Assembly: GCA_024244705.1 (NCBI GenBank)
Contig: JAAEOK010000045.1
Location: 1 to 64,000, forward strand
Direction: 5' to 3'
DNA: 64,000 nt
Source of the DNA: Alphaproteobacteria bacterium
Lineage (GTDB): Bacteria; Pseudomonadota; Alphaproteobacteria; JAAEOK01
A program made the translations under genes and the position numbers. Of this stretch, positions 35,874 to 44,557 are shown in pieces. The notes under the pieces were generated by a model, which worked only from the letters and a program-made list of their open reading frames with translations, searched no databases and was not told the DNA's origin. Positions within the stretch are counted from its first letter, which is position 1; each line of letters begins with the position of its first letter.

Positions 35874-36983
35874 TTACGTGAATTGGGCGACCACGGGACC
35901 GAGTAGGTCCTCGGTTGGTGTCACCCCGATCCCAGGTGTATTCGGTGCGACCGCCACTCCGTCGATGTTGCGCGAGCCCTGTCCCGGGGCGATATCCACG
36001 GTAAGCATATCGTGGCACATCCAGGTCGCGCGACGGTGGGTCTCGGGGGTCGAATGGGCCAAATGGAGCGATCCCATGTCGGCCGAGACACTGCCTCCCG
36101 TTTCTTCGATGTTCATGCGCAGACCCACGGCGACGCAGAAATCGCGCATGCGCCGAGCCTTGGTGAGGCCGCCGACGCGATTGATCTTCAGCCCGATGAG
36201 CTCACAGGCTTGGTCCGTATGGGCGCGGACCAGATCGGCGAAGGTCTGAATCGATTCGTCGAGGATGATGGGTTGTCGCGTCCGGCGGCGCACGTTTAGA
36301 CATTCGGCATAGGTCTCACACGGCTGCTCGAAATGCCCGCGACAATCTTCGACCGAATTCATCACCTGAATCGCCGTATCCGCCAGCCATGCCCGATTGA
36401 CGTCGAAGGTGAGGGAGACGCCCGCGGCGCGGTTCTCGTCCAGCGCCCGGATACGCGCAACATCGAGCTCAACGTCGGTGCCGCCAACCTTCGGCGAATG
36501 AATTCGGTATCCCTTGGTATGTGCCGTCGCCATCGCGGCGACCATCTCTTCCGGTGTGCCGGTCGGCACGGAGCTGTGAAGGCGCACGGGTGTCTTTGTG
36601 CGGCCACCGAGGAGTTCGCAGACCGCCATGCCGGTCGATTGCCCTAAAATGTCCCAACATGCGATGTCGAGGGGCGACTTGGCGTAGGGATGGCCGGGCA
36701 GGGCGGAATCCATGGCCCGGTCGATGGCGTCGAAATGGCGCGGGTCCCTGCCGATCAAATACCCCGCAATTTCGGCGATCGCGGCACGCAGGCCGCCGCC
36801 GAACGCGGGCAGGTAGGTCGAGCCCCAAGGACAGCCTTCTCCCCAGCCGGTCAAACCGGTGTCGGTATCGATGGCGATGATCGTAGAATCGAGTTTTTCG
36901 AAAAGGAGACGGTCGCCGGAGAGGCGGTAAGGGTGGGTCAGCGGCAATGTGACCTGGTAGACCCGGATGCTTTCGATCCTCAT
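35874..36983 (-). CDS. Enolase-superfamily epimerase/dehydratase (MLE subgroup, HpbD-like)
   Basis: A 369-residue mandelate racemase/muconate lactonising enzyme-type protein. Like hydroxyproline-betaine 2-epimerase (HpbD) it has GWGEGCPWGSTYLPA, PGHPYAKSPLDIACWDI, a Lys in SPKVGGTD, FDVNRAW (metal Asp), EQP, DES and the second Lys in LKINRVGG, ending in PGIGVTPTEDLLGP. The HpbD C-terminal SCDD region is NIEETGG here, so catalysis or specificity may differ; cis-3-hydroxyproline dehydratase-like activity is an alternative. ATG 36983 overlaps the stop of the MDR gene. Last gene of a leftward betaine-type operon. Confidence 0.82.
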   Translation of the reverse strand: MRIESIRVYQVTLPLTHPYRLSGDRLLFEKLDSTIIAIDTDTGLTGWGEGCPWGSTYLPAFGGGLRAAIAEIAGYLIGRDPRHFDAIDRAMDSALPGHPYAKSPLDIACWDILGQSTGMAVCELLGGRTKTPVRLHSSVPTGTPEEMVAAMATAHTKGYRIHSPKVGGTDVELDVARIRALDENRAAGVSLTFDVNRAWLADTAIQVMNSVEDCRGHFEQPCETYAECLNVRRRTRQPIILDESIQTFADLVRAHTDQACELIGLKINRVGGLTKARRMRDFCVAVGLRMNIEETGGSVSADMGSLHLAHSTPETHRRATWMCHDMLTVDIAPGQGSRNIDGVAVAPNTPGIGVTPTEDLLGPVVAQFT

Positions 36984-38095
36984 CGGTCCGGCTTGGGCAG
37001 AACGGCGAAATTGCCCACATGCTTTTTGGCCAGAAATGCCTCCTGCGCCGCTTGCAAATCTTCCAAAGGCCATGTCCGGGCTAGCAGCGGCTTGATTTCG
37101 CCGCGTTCGATATAGCCGACGAGACGCGCGAATAGATCCGGCGGAACGATGGTCGCACCCAAGAATGTCAGGTTGTTGAGGTAGAACGGCCGAAGATCGA
37201 ATTTGACGATCGGGCCGGCTATGGCTCCAGAGCACACATAGCGGCCGGCGCGGCGCAGGACTCCGATAATCTGCGGCCACAGTGGACCGCCCACAACATC
37301 CGCGACCACGTCGACCTGACTGCTGCCCATCGCGGACTTCAGATCACGACCCAGATCGTCCGGCGTTCGCGGTAGAACCGCCTCGGCGCCGATGGCGCGC
37401 ACGTCGTCCGCCTTGCTTTCGCTGCACATCGCGATAGGCCGTGCTCCGCGGCGGCGCACCAGCTGAATCAGTGCCGATCCGACGCCGCCCGATGCTCCCG
37501 GGATAAGAACCGTTTCGCCGGCATCGACGCCGCTCATATGCAGCATGTTTTCGGCCGTGACATAGGATGTCGCAAAGGTCGCCAGCTCGGCGTCCGAATG
37601 TTGGCTATCGATCGGGTGCACATTCCGTGACGGTGCCGTCGTGTACTCGGCGAAGCCACCATCGCATTCGGATCCAAAATAGCCGGTGGCTTCCAGATTG
37701 CGCGGGTCGCTCCAGTCGCGCAACCACGTGTCGATCAGGACACGCTTGCCCATGAGGTCACCCGCCACGCCATCACCGAGCGCCACCACGCGACCGCAAA
37801 CATCGGCGCCCTGGATGCGGGGGAAGTTGATACCAGCACCGCCCCAGTCGCCGCTGTCGTCATCCGCCTTATCGAACCCGGCGACGCCACCTTCGGCCGT
37901 CGTGCCAACCTCGACCGAGCTGGCGTACCAGCCCGTGCGGGTATTGATATCGGTGTTGTTCATCCCGCAGGCACCGACTTCGATAAGGACTTCCCCCGGA
38001 CCGGCAGACGGCACAGGCCAGCTTTCGTGGAATTCGAGCTTGTCGAGTCCGCCGTGGCCGGTCAAGACCACCGCACGCATACGCTTCGGCGACAC
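36980..38095 (-). CDS. MDR-family zinc-type alcohol dehydrogenase
   Basis: A 371-residue medium-chain reductase with GADVCGRVVALGDGV and PGASGGVGSALIQLV. I start it at GTG 38095, which shares a base with the TAG stop of the upstream CMD gene and sits 7 nt after GGAGG; an ATG at 38080 would leave a 22-nt spacing. A long acidic/Gly insertion (about 60-90, GTTAEGGVAGFDKADDDSG) lies in the catalytic domain. Same operon as the epimerase-like gene, with ATGA coupling downstream. Substrate unknown. Confidence 0.82.
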   Translation of the reverse strand: MSPKRMRAVVLTGHGGLDKLEFHESWPVPSAGPGEVLIEVGACGMNNTDINTRTGWYASSVEVGTTAEGGVAGFDKADDDSGDWGGAGINFPRIQGADVCGRVVALGDGVAGDLMGKRVLIDTWLRDWSDPRNLEATGYFGSECDGGFAEYTTAPSRNVHPIDSQHSDAELATFATSYVTAENMLHMSGVDAGETVLIPGASGGVGSALIQLVRRRGARPIAMCSESKADDVRAIGAEAVLPRTPDDLGRDLKSAMGSSQVDVVADVVGGPLWPQIIGVLRRAGRYVCSGAIAGPIVKFDLRPFYLNNLTFLGATIVPPDLFARLVGYIERGEIKPLLARTWPLEDLQAAQEAFLAKKHVGNFAVLPKPDR

Positions 38096-38475
38096 TAAGC
38101 CGCCTCCAGTTCGGCGAAAGCCCGTTTCGCGATCCGCATGCATTCGACACCGACCGGAACGCCGCAATAGATCGCGATGACATGAATGATCGCTTGCAGC
38201 TCATCTTTCGTGACGCCATTTTTTATTGCGCCCTTGAAATGCAGCTCCCATTCATGCATCCGGTTGAGGGCTGCAATCATGGTCAGGTTCATCATCGAAC
38301 GGGTCTTATCGTCGATCCGATCGTCGCCCCAACATCCACCCCAGCAAAACTCGGTCAACATCTCCTGGAACGGGAGGCTGAATTCGTCGGCCTGGGCCAA
38401 CATGTTGTCGACATATTCCGTCCCAAGGACCTGTTTTCGCTTGGCTAGGCCCTTTTCGAAGAGTTGCTTGTCCAT
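38095..38475 (-). CDS. Carboxymuconolactone decarboxylase (CMD) family protein
   Basis: A 126-residue CMD-fold protein similar to 4-carboxymuconolactone decarboxylases (LAKRKQVLGTEYVD, RMHEWELHFKGAIKNGVTKDE, IHVIAIYCGVPVGVEC). The AhpD-type CxxC is not present, so a peroxidase role is unlikely; a decarboxylase or lactone-handling role is possible. Coupled to the MDR gene by a TAGTG overlap. Confidence 0.83.
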   Translation of the reverse strand: MDKQLFEKGLAKRKQVLGTEYVDNMLAQADEFSLPFQEMLTEFCWGGCWGDDRIDDKTRSMMNLTMIAALNRMHEWELHFKGAIKNGVTKDELQAIIHVIAIYCGVPVGVECMRIAKRAFAELEAA

Positions 38476-38544
38476 CCTTGTCCTCCCTAATGCGATCCGC
38501 CTTAATAGTTGTACCGTCGCCGCATGTAAATCCGTGTGCCTGTC

Positions 38545-39864
38545 TCACGCGATCGCGGCACAGGATTCGTCGAGGGCGCTGACGGTTTCAGCCAAATCCT
38601 CATCCGTATTGACGACGGCGAGAAAGCGACGGACCCCGGGCAGCACGTAGATCCCGCGTCGCAGCAATTCGGTATCGAGGGCGACCATCCGCGCGCGGTC
38701 GCTGTTGAGGATGTCGATCTGATTGGCCGGTGGCCGTTCCATGAACAGGATCTGCCAAAACGAATTTGACCCGGCTACCAGCGCGGGAACGCGATGACGG
38801 TTGAGAACCTCCTGGAGTGCCGTCTTGTACCTCTCGGTCTTGTCGGCGAGATCCTTGTGCAATCCCGGCCGTTCCAATTCTTCGATCGTTGCCAGACCGG
38901 CCGCTGCGGCGACCGGATTGCCGTGCAACGTGCCGTTGATATAGGCGTAATCGGGCTTGTCCATATTGCGAGGACTCGTGTGGTCGAGGATTTCGGCCGG
39001 TCCGGCGACGCATCCCAGCGGGCCGCCACCGCCAACGATCTTGCCATAAGCTGCGAGGTCGGGCTGGACTCCGAAGTGTTCCTGGGCGCCGCCGAGGGCA
39101 AGGCGAAAACCGGTCACCACCTCGTCAAAGATGAGAAGAATACGATTTTCGTCGGCGATCCGGCGCAACCCTTCCAAGAAACCCGGCTCGGGGAAGATGA
39201 TCCGCTGTATGGGCTCGACGATGATCGCAGCCAGATCGTCCTTGTGCGTCTTAGCGATTCCCTCGACCACGTCGAGATCGTTGTAGGGTGCGACCAGCAT
39301 GGTGTCCTGAAGCGCCGACGGCACACCTCCGGAGCTTGCCGTCGCCTGGGGATAGTTGGCGGCCGACTTCGGAAACTGGCTGAACGAGGCGTAATCGTGA
39401 TTACCGTGGTAGGCGCCCTCGAATTTCAGAACCATGTCCCGCCCCGTATAGGCCCGTGCAAGACGCAACGCATAAGCCGTCGCCTCGGACCCCGTCGTCG
39501 TAAAGGCGATCTTTTCGGCGCAGGGGATGGTGGCAACCAGTTTTTCGGACAGGGTAATCGCGATATTGGAAAGCGTTCCGAAAAAATGAATGCCATTCGC
39601 CACCTGCGCTTGAACAGCCGCCGTCACCGCCGGATGAGCGTGCCCCAAAATATTGGCGCCGGCGCCACCGACATAATCGATGTACCAGCGTCCATCGACG
39701 GATTGGACCCGCGAACCCTCACCACGCTCGATGACGAATCGTACCTCTTCGGGTAGGGAATAGCCGCCGAGACCGGCGCCGGGCAAGGTGCGCTCGGCGA
39801 TTTCGTAATAGTCCGTCTGCGAATGAGCGAGCGCGGGGACAGGGGAGAGGGAAGTAGTGGTCAT
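38545..39864 (-). CDS. Class III aminotransferase (glutamate-1-semialdehyde aminomutase-like)
   Basis: A 439-residue PLP enzyme. TTGSEATAYALRLARAYTGR, FDEVVTGFR and the PLP Lys in AAYGKIVGGGGPLG are clear. It resembles GSA 2,1-aminomutases and the broad group of catabolic aminotransferases derived from them; it is too far from hemL context to be the haem enzyme. It lies 17 nt downstream of the DMGDH-type gene, so its substrate is probably a product of that pathway, for example an amino aldehyde or omega-amino acid. Confidence 0.84.
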   Translation of the reverse strand: MTTTSLSPVPALAHSQTDYYEIAERTLPGAGLGGYSLPEEVRFVIERGEGSRVQSVDGRWYIDYVGGAGANILGHAHPAVTAAVQAQVANGIHFFGTLSNIAITLSEKLVATIPCAEKIAFTTTGSEATAYALRLARAYTGRDMVLKFEGAYHGNHDYASFSQFPKSAANYPQATASSGGVPSALQDTMLVAPYNDLDVVEGIAKTHKDDLAAIIVEPIQRIIFPEPGFLEGLRRIADENRILLIFDEVVTGFRLALGGAQEHFGVQPDLAAYGKIVGGGGPLGCVAGPAEILDHTSPRNMDKPDYAYINGTLHGNPVAAAAGLATIEELERPGLHKDLADKTERYKTALQEVLNRHRVPALVAGSNSFWQILFMERPPANQIDILNSDRARMVALDTELLRRGIYVLPGVRRFLAVVNTDEDLAETVSALDESCAAIA

Positions 39865-39881
39865 GATCGGTTCCCGTTTGG

Positions 39882-42305
39882 TCAGCTGCGTGGGCGCGAA
39901 TTCCGGGGATCATAAGCGGGTTCGGCGAGAATCCGCGCCGGACGGCGTTCGCCGAGAATCATGACTTCGAGCTCGGCACCGGGTTCGGCCATGGCGGGAT
40001 CCAGATAGGCGAAGGCGAGAGTCTCGCCGACATGATGGCCATAGCCGCCGGAACTGACGGCGCCGATCTTGTGGCCGTTCTTGAAGACCGCCTCCGAACC
40101 GTGGCAATCGGCATCTTCCGTGTCGATGGCCAGATAGGTACAGATCCAAGGCAGGTCGCCATTCATGCTCCGCTCCGTCGCGTTTCGGCCGATAAAATCC
40201 TTATCGAGTTTGACGAAGCGCATGACATCGGCTTCGGGCAACGTTACCTCGGTGGTCAATTCGTGGGCGCCCTTGAAGCCCTTCTCCAGGCGCATCGAAT
40301 TCATCGCATAGGAGCCATAGTTGGCGATACCAAGCGAAGAACCGGCCTGCCACAGCGCATCATAGACCGCCGGCAACCGGTCCATCGGCATGTGGAGTTC
40401 CCAGCCGAGTTCCCCGGAATAGGACATTCGCAGCGCGCGCAACGGAGCGCCGGCAATCTCGACCGTCTGGGCGGTGAGCCACGGGAAGCTTTCATTATCC
40501 AGCGGCGCTTGACAGACCCGTCGCAGGACATCGCGGGCGAGCGGTCCCTGTAACGCAAGCGCGCCATAGATCTCGGACGCGTTGACGATCGATATCTCTT
40601 CATCGTCGTGCCTGTGCTGGTTGAGCCAATCGAAGACACGAAGCTCCGAAAAGGCGGCAAACACGAAATAGAATCGATCGTCGCCGATTTTGATCACTGT
40701 TGTTTCGGCTTCGATGGTGCCTTTTTCATTGAGGATATGGGTGAGCACCAAGCGTCCTGCCTTGACTGGCGTTCGATTGGCGATGACACGATCGACGAAA
40801 GTCCCAGCATCCGGCCCCGAGACCTCGATCTTCGCGAACGAGGATAGGTCCATAACACCGAGTCGATTGCGTACGGCATCGATCTCGCGAGCCACGCAAT
40901 CGTGCCACACCGTGCGTCGGAACGAATGCATATCGCGCTGCGGAACGCCATCATGGGCGAACCAGCGCGGTCGCTCCCAGCCGAATATTTCCTCGTAAAC
41001 CGCCCCTTCCGCCAGTAGTCGGTCATAGAGCGGGCTGGTCTTGACCGGCCGCCCCTCGGTTCGGTTGAGGCCCGGGAACGGAATCTCGTGGCGAAGCAGA
41101 TAGTCTTCCTTCGCCTTTGCGACCGCATAGCCGGCGTCGGCAAAATCGCCGTAGCGACGCGGGTCGAATTCGCGCATGTTGATCTCCGCCGCCCCATGGA
41201 CCATCCATTGCGCCAGGAACTTGCCGGCACCGGGCCCCCAGGCGATGCCGATCTGGGATCCGCAGCAGCACCAGAAATCGCAAAGACCGGGAGCCGGGCC
41301 GAGCAGCATATTCCCGTCCGGCGGGTGGGTGATGGCGCCGTGAACCGCCCGCTTGATACCCTTGTCGGCGAGCACCGGCATGCGTTCGAGCGCATTTTCG
41401 AGCCATGGCGAGATGCGGTCATAGTCGGGCTCGAACAGTTCGTGTTCCGCCTCCCATGGCGTCCCTTCGAGCCACACCGTGTTCGGATTGGCTTTCTCGT
41501 AAATACCGATCAGCCCCGACTTCTGCTCCATGCGGACATAGCCCGAAACCATGCGATCGTCGCGGACGACGGGCAGTTCATGATCAAGGCCTTCGAATTC
41601 GGTAACCGTGTCGGTAACCAGGTAGTGGTGGGTCATGCAGGTAATCGGCAGGTTCAGTCCGACCCAGGCGCCGATCTGCTTGGCGTAGGTTCCGCCGGCG
41701 TTGACGACGATCTCGCAGGCAATTTCGCCCTGTTCGGTCGAGACACGCCATCCGCCGTCGGGCCGCTTGGCGATATTCGTGACGCGATTGTGACGGATGA
41801 TCTTTGCGCCGAGATTGCGCGCACCGCGCGCCAGAGCATGGGTCGCGCCGGCCGGGTCGACATGACCGTCGGCCGGTGTGTGTAGCGCAGCGCGGACGCC
41901 CTCCAGGTTATAGAATGGGTGGAGCGCTCGAATCTCGTCGACGCCAATAATCTCCATCGGATGATCGAGTGTCGCGCCGACGCTCATCGTATGTTTCAGC
42001 CAATCGAGTTCGTCCGCGGTATAGGCCAGACGCAGCGATCCGCAGTCATGAAAGCTGACCGATTGCTCGGTTTCCTCTTCGATGCGTTTATAAAGTTCGA
42101 TGCCGTAACCGGCCATCTTGCCGAGGGCGTAGCTCGAGGTCGAATGCGTGATCTGGCCGGCGGCATGCCAGGTCGAGCCTGAGGTCAGCTCGGCCTTTTC
42201 GATCAAGACGCAGTCGTGCCACCCTTCCTTGGCCAGGTGGTAGAGCAGACTGCAGCCCATGATTCCGCCGCCGACGATGACCACCCTGGCATGGCTTGGG
42301 ACCAT
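39882..42305 (-). CDS. Dimethylglycine/sarcosine dehydrogenase-type FAD enzyme with GcvT domains
   Basis: An 807-residue two-part flavoprotein. N-terminal DAO-type domain (1-400) with VVIVGGGIMG and SGSTWHAAGQ, where His is the usual covalent FAD attachment site. C-terminal GcvT-like folate domains (about 430-800, with GVMDLSSFAKIEVSGPDA, ALQGPLARDVL and SYSGELGWELHMP). Such enzymes remove N-methyl groups and pass the carbon to tetrahydrofolate or release formaldehyde. I choose ATG 42305 (GAGG at 8-nt spacing); a TTG at 42356 would add 17 residues. First gene of the leftward operon and divergent from the RpiR regulator. Confidence 0.88.
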   Translation of the reverse strand: MVPSHARVVIVGGGIMGCSLLYHLAKEGWHDCVLIEKAELTSGSTWHAAGQITHSTSSYALGKMAGYGIELYKRIEEETEQSVSFHDCGSLRLAYTADELDWLKHTMSVGATLDHPMEIIGVDEIRALHPFYNLEGVRAALHTPADGHVDPAGATHALARGARNLGAKIIRHNRVTNIAKRPDGGWRVSTEQGEIACEIVVNAGGTYAKQIGAWVGLNLPITCMTHHYLVTDTVTEFEGLDHELPVVRDDRMVSGYVRMEQKSGLIGIYEKANPNTVWLEGTPWEAEHELFEPDYDRISPWLENALERMPVLADKGIKRAVHGAITHPPDGNMLLGPAPGLCDFWCCCGSQIGIAWGPGAGKFLAQWMVHGAAEINMREFDPRRYGDFADAGYAVAKAKEDYLLRHEIPFPGLNRTEGRPVKTSPLYDRLLAEGAVYEEIFGWERPRWFAHDGVPQRDMHSFRRTVWHDCVAREIDAVRNRLGVMDLSSFAKIEVSGPDAGTFVDRVIANRTPVKAGRLVLTHILNEKGTIEAETTVIKIGDDRFYFVFAAFSELRVFDWLNQHRHDDEEISIVNASEIYGALALQGPLARDVLRRVCQAPLDNESFPWLTAQTVEIAGAPLRALRMSYSGELGWELHMPMDRLPAVYDALWQAGSSLGIANYGSYAMNSMRLEKGFKGAHELTTEVTLPEADVMRFVKLDKDFIGRNATERSMNGDLPWICTYLAIDTEDADCHGSEAVFKNGHKIGAVSSGGYGHHVGETLAFAYLDPAMAEPGAELEVMILGERRPARILAEPAYDPRNSRPRS

Positions 42306-42342
42306 AGGATCTGCCTCGACCCAGTTCCGAATTCTCTGGACA

Positions 42343-42375
42343 GGTTTATGGGACAATCATACAATAGTCAACAAT
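42343..42375. promoter_or_regulatory. ACAAT direct repeats and weak promoter between DMGDH-type and RpiR genes
   Basis: Three copies of ACAAT start at 42353, 42361 and 42371 (spacing 8 and 10). On the complement, TTGACT (42371-42366) is followed 17 nt later by TAAACC (42348-42343), a weak promoter reading toward the DMGDH-type gene. An RpiR protein bound to the repeats would overlap both promoters. No Shine-Dalgarno site precedes the RpiR ATG at 42374. Confidence 0.35.
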
Positions 42376-43273
42376 GAATGATACGGATGTACCATACACC
42401 GGTGACCCTCATCTGACCGCACCGGTTCTTGGTCGGATCGTCGATGGTCTGTCGGCGATGAGCCCGCAACTGCGCAAAGCCGCGCAGTACGTCCTCGACA
42501 ATCCGACCGATGTGGGTGTGAGCTCGATCCGCGAAATCGCGATTGCGGCCCAAGTCAAGCCGAATACGCTGGTTCGCATGGCGCGCGCCGTCGGTTTTGA
42601 TGGTTACGACGACATGCGCGCGCCGTTCCGCGAGGCGTTGAGGACGGGCCGGGAATCGTTTCCTGACCGGGCTCGCTGGCTGCAGTCGATAGCGAGAGGG
42701 GAGCGGTTTGGTGGCCTCATGCGCGATATGGCGGCGTCCGTGCTGGCCAATGTCGAGGCGTTGTACGCCGGTATCGACGCCGCCGCGATGAAGGGAGCCG
42801 CCGATCGCATCGTCGCCGCGCGGCATACCTATGTGCTGGGACTCGGAGTCTCTCATGCACTGGCTCACAACATCGCCTATCTAGCCCACATGGCGCTTGA
42901 CAGCGTTACGGCTATCCCCCGCGATGGCAGCCTGCCGGTCGACGATCTCGTCACCGCCGGTCGGCACGACGTCTTGATCGCCATGACCTTTGCACCATAC
43001 CGAAGCGAAGTCGTATCAGCCGTCGAGATGGCGAAAGAACAAGGCATGGCGATCATTGCCGTGACCGATAGCCTGGGGTCCCCGATCGCGCTTGGCGCCG
43101 ATCATGCATTCGTGGTCCCGACCGAAACGCCACAATTCTTCACCTCCACGGTCGCCGCCGCGGCTTTGCTCGAAACCCTGGTCGCATTCGTCGTCGCGGA
43201 GGCCGGTACCGGCGCCGTTCGCAACATCGAGCGGATGCACGACCGCCGCCAACGGCTCGGCGTGTACTATTAG
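42374..43273 (+). CDS. MurR/RpiR-family transcriptional regulator
   Basis: A 299-residue regulator: N-terminal RpiR helix-turn-helix (about 15-90, ALSPQ-like MSPQLRKAAQYVLDNP, then IREIAIAAQVKPNTLVRMARAVGF) and a SIS domain (about 135-270, YVLGLGVSHALAH, with SAVEMAKEQGMAIIAVTDS). SIS domains usually sense phosphosugars, but in betaine and amino-sugar clusters other ligands occur. It lies 15 nt upstream of the Rieske oxygenase gene and is divergent from the DMGDH operon, so it probably controls both. Translation may be leaderless. Confidence 0.87.
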   Translation: MNDTDVPYTGDPHLTAPVLGRIVDGLSAMSPQLRKAAQYVLDNPTDVGVSSIREIAIAAQVKPNTLVRMARAVGFDGYDDMRAPFREALRTGRESFPDRARWLQSIARGERFGGLMRDMAASVLANVEALYAGIDAAAMKGAADRIVAARHTYVLGLGVSHALAHNIAYLAHMALDSVTAIPRDGSLPVDDLVTAGRHDVLIAMTFAPYRSEVVSAVEMAKEQGMAIIAVTDSLGSPIALGADHAFVVPTETPQFFTSTVAAAALLETLVAFVVAEAGTGAVRNIERMHDRRQRLGVYY

Positions 43274-43288
43274 CGTTGGGACTGGATT

Positions 43289-44383
43289 ATGAACCGCAAG
43301 GCAGGCGCCGCGAAGACCGATGGGCTGATCCGCGGACTCGAACCGGCCTACTACACGGATCCGGCGATTTTCGAACGCGAGAGAGAGCGTATCTTCTATC
43401 GCACCTGGCAGCACGCGTGCCATGTCAGCGACGTCGAATCCTCCGGCGACTATGTGGTCTTCGAAATCGCCGACCAAAGCCTCTTCGTTATTCGCGACGG
43501 TGAGGGTGGTCTGCGCTGCTTCTATAATGTCTGCCAGCATCGCGCCCACCATTTGTTGCAGGGCGCCGGCACCTGCCGCAAGATCGTTTGCCCCTATCAT
43601 GCCTGGGCCTATGAGCTCGACGGCCGTCTTGTCGGTGCTCCCAATTCAAAAGCCGTACCGGGTTTTGATGTTAGTGAGATATGTCTATCCGAAGTCGGGC
43701 TGGAGGTGTTTTGCGGATTTGTCTTCGTCAATCTCGATCGAAACGCCGCGCCCATGGATATGTGGTATCCGGGTGCGCGCGCAGCATTGCAGGCACGGGT
43801 CCCCAAGGTCGACCAATACAGCCCCATATGGACACATGAGGCGGAGGAGCTCTGCAACTGGAAAGTCGCGGTTGAAAACTACAACGAGTGCTATCACTGC
43901 AAGCACGTGCACCGCGCCTTCACCACCGGCGTTATCGATCCGTTATCGGTCGATATCGTCCCGGATGGGTACACCCTGAGACATAGCGGCCGCGCCGCCG
44001 TTGGCGACTCGGTTGCCTACGAATTCGACGATGCGGCCTATGGAGCGATCTATTTCTGGCCCACCATGTCGGTGCAGATCTACCCTGGCAGGGTCGTTAA
44101 CACGTACTATTGGAGAACAAATACATACGATTTAACAATAGTATATAGGAGTTGGTTAACGCTAAATGGAAACTCGGATCCTGAAACAATGGGGATCGCG
44201 GAAATCGATCGCGACACGACTTTCGCCGAGGACATACCGCTGGTCAATTCGGTCCAGCGCGGCTTGGCCAGCCGCGGTTACCGGCCGGGTCCCCTGATCA
44301 TCGATCCGGCCGGTGGGGTGGCCAGCGAACTGTCGGTGCACACTTTTCACAACTGGGTCCGCGAGGCTTTGGACGAGGCCTAA
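43289..44383 (+). CDS. Rieske [2Fe-2S] oxygenase alpha subunit (CntA/GbcA/Stc2-like betaine demethylase)
   Basis: A 364-residue aromatic-ring-hydroxylating-type oxygenase. Rieske ligands Cys82, His84, Cys101 and His104. The catalytic domain has NYNECYHCKHVH with bridging Glu200 and iron ligands His203 and His208, matching Glu205, His208 and His213 of carnitine monooxygenase CntA. The C-terminus EDIPLVNSVQRGLASRGYR also mirrors CntA (EDLRLVESVQ). Glu rather than Asp at the bridge is a hallmark of the CntA/betaine-demethylase branch. No reductase subunit is adjacent. The stretch encoding about residues 270-301 (44098-44190) is strikingly AT-rich with rare codons. Likely removes a methyl group or trimethylamine from a quaternary ammonium acid. 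Confidence 0.88.
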   Translation: MNRKAGAAKTDGLIRGLEPAYYTDPAIFERERERIFYRTWQHACHVSDVESSGDYVVFEIADQSLFVIRDGEGGLRCFYNVCQHRAHHLLQGAGTCRKIVCPYHAWAYELDGRLVGAPNSKAVPGFDVSEICLSEVGLEVFCGFVFVNLDRNAAPMDMWYPGARAALQARVPKVDQYSPIWTHEAEELCNWKVAVENYNECYHCKHVHRAFTTGVIDPLSVDIVPDGYTLRHSGRAAVGDSVAYEFDDAAYGAIYFWPTMSVQIYPGRVVNTYYWRTNTYDLTIVYRSWLTLNGNSDPETMGIAEIDRDTTFAEDIPLVNSVQRGLASRGYRPGPLIIDPAGGVASELSVHTFHNWVREALDEA

Positions 44384-44515
44384 TCTTCGGCAAAGTGTTT
44401 CGAAAAATCGAGGGTAACCGCGCGTCGAATTGTCGACATGGACTCGGACGCGCATCTCGGGCAGAGCCAGTCGTCAAAGGGGAAATGAAATTGCCGGAAT
44501 TCGAGGCATGAAATC
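44380..44515 (-). pseudogene. Possible 3' remnant of a small Cys-containing gene
   Basis: On the complement, a frame ending in TAG at 44380 encodes an open stretch with CLEFRQFHFPFDD, WLCPRC and VTLDFSKHF in otherwise noncoding sequence, overlapping the end of the Rieske gene by 4 nt. The composition (CPRC, aromatic residues) looks protein-like, but no start codon is found before the frame enters the glycosyltransferase gene on the other strand. It may be a decayed zinc-ribbon-type gene or chance. Confidence 0.2.
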
Positions 44516-44557
44516 TTGTCGCCAGCGAGACCGGCACCGCAGGTTCGAGCCGGCGCG

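Noticed and set aside
38545-39864. Calling the aminotransferase hemL
   Set aside because: It lies in a betaine-type catabolic operon, and the GSA aminomutase group contains many catabolic relatives.
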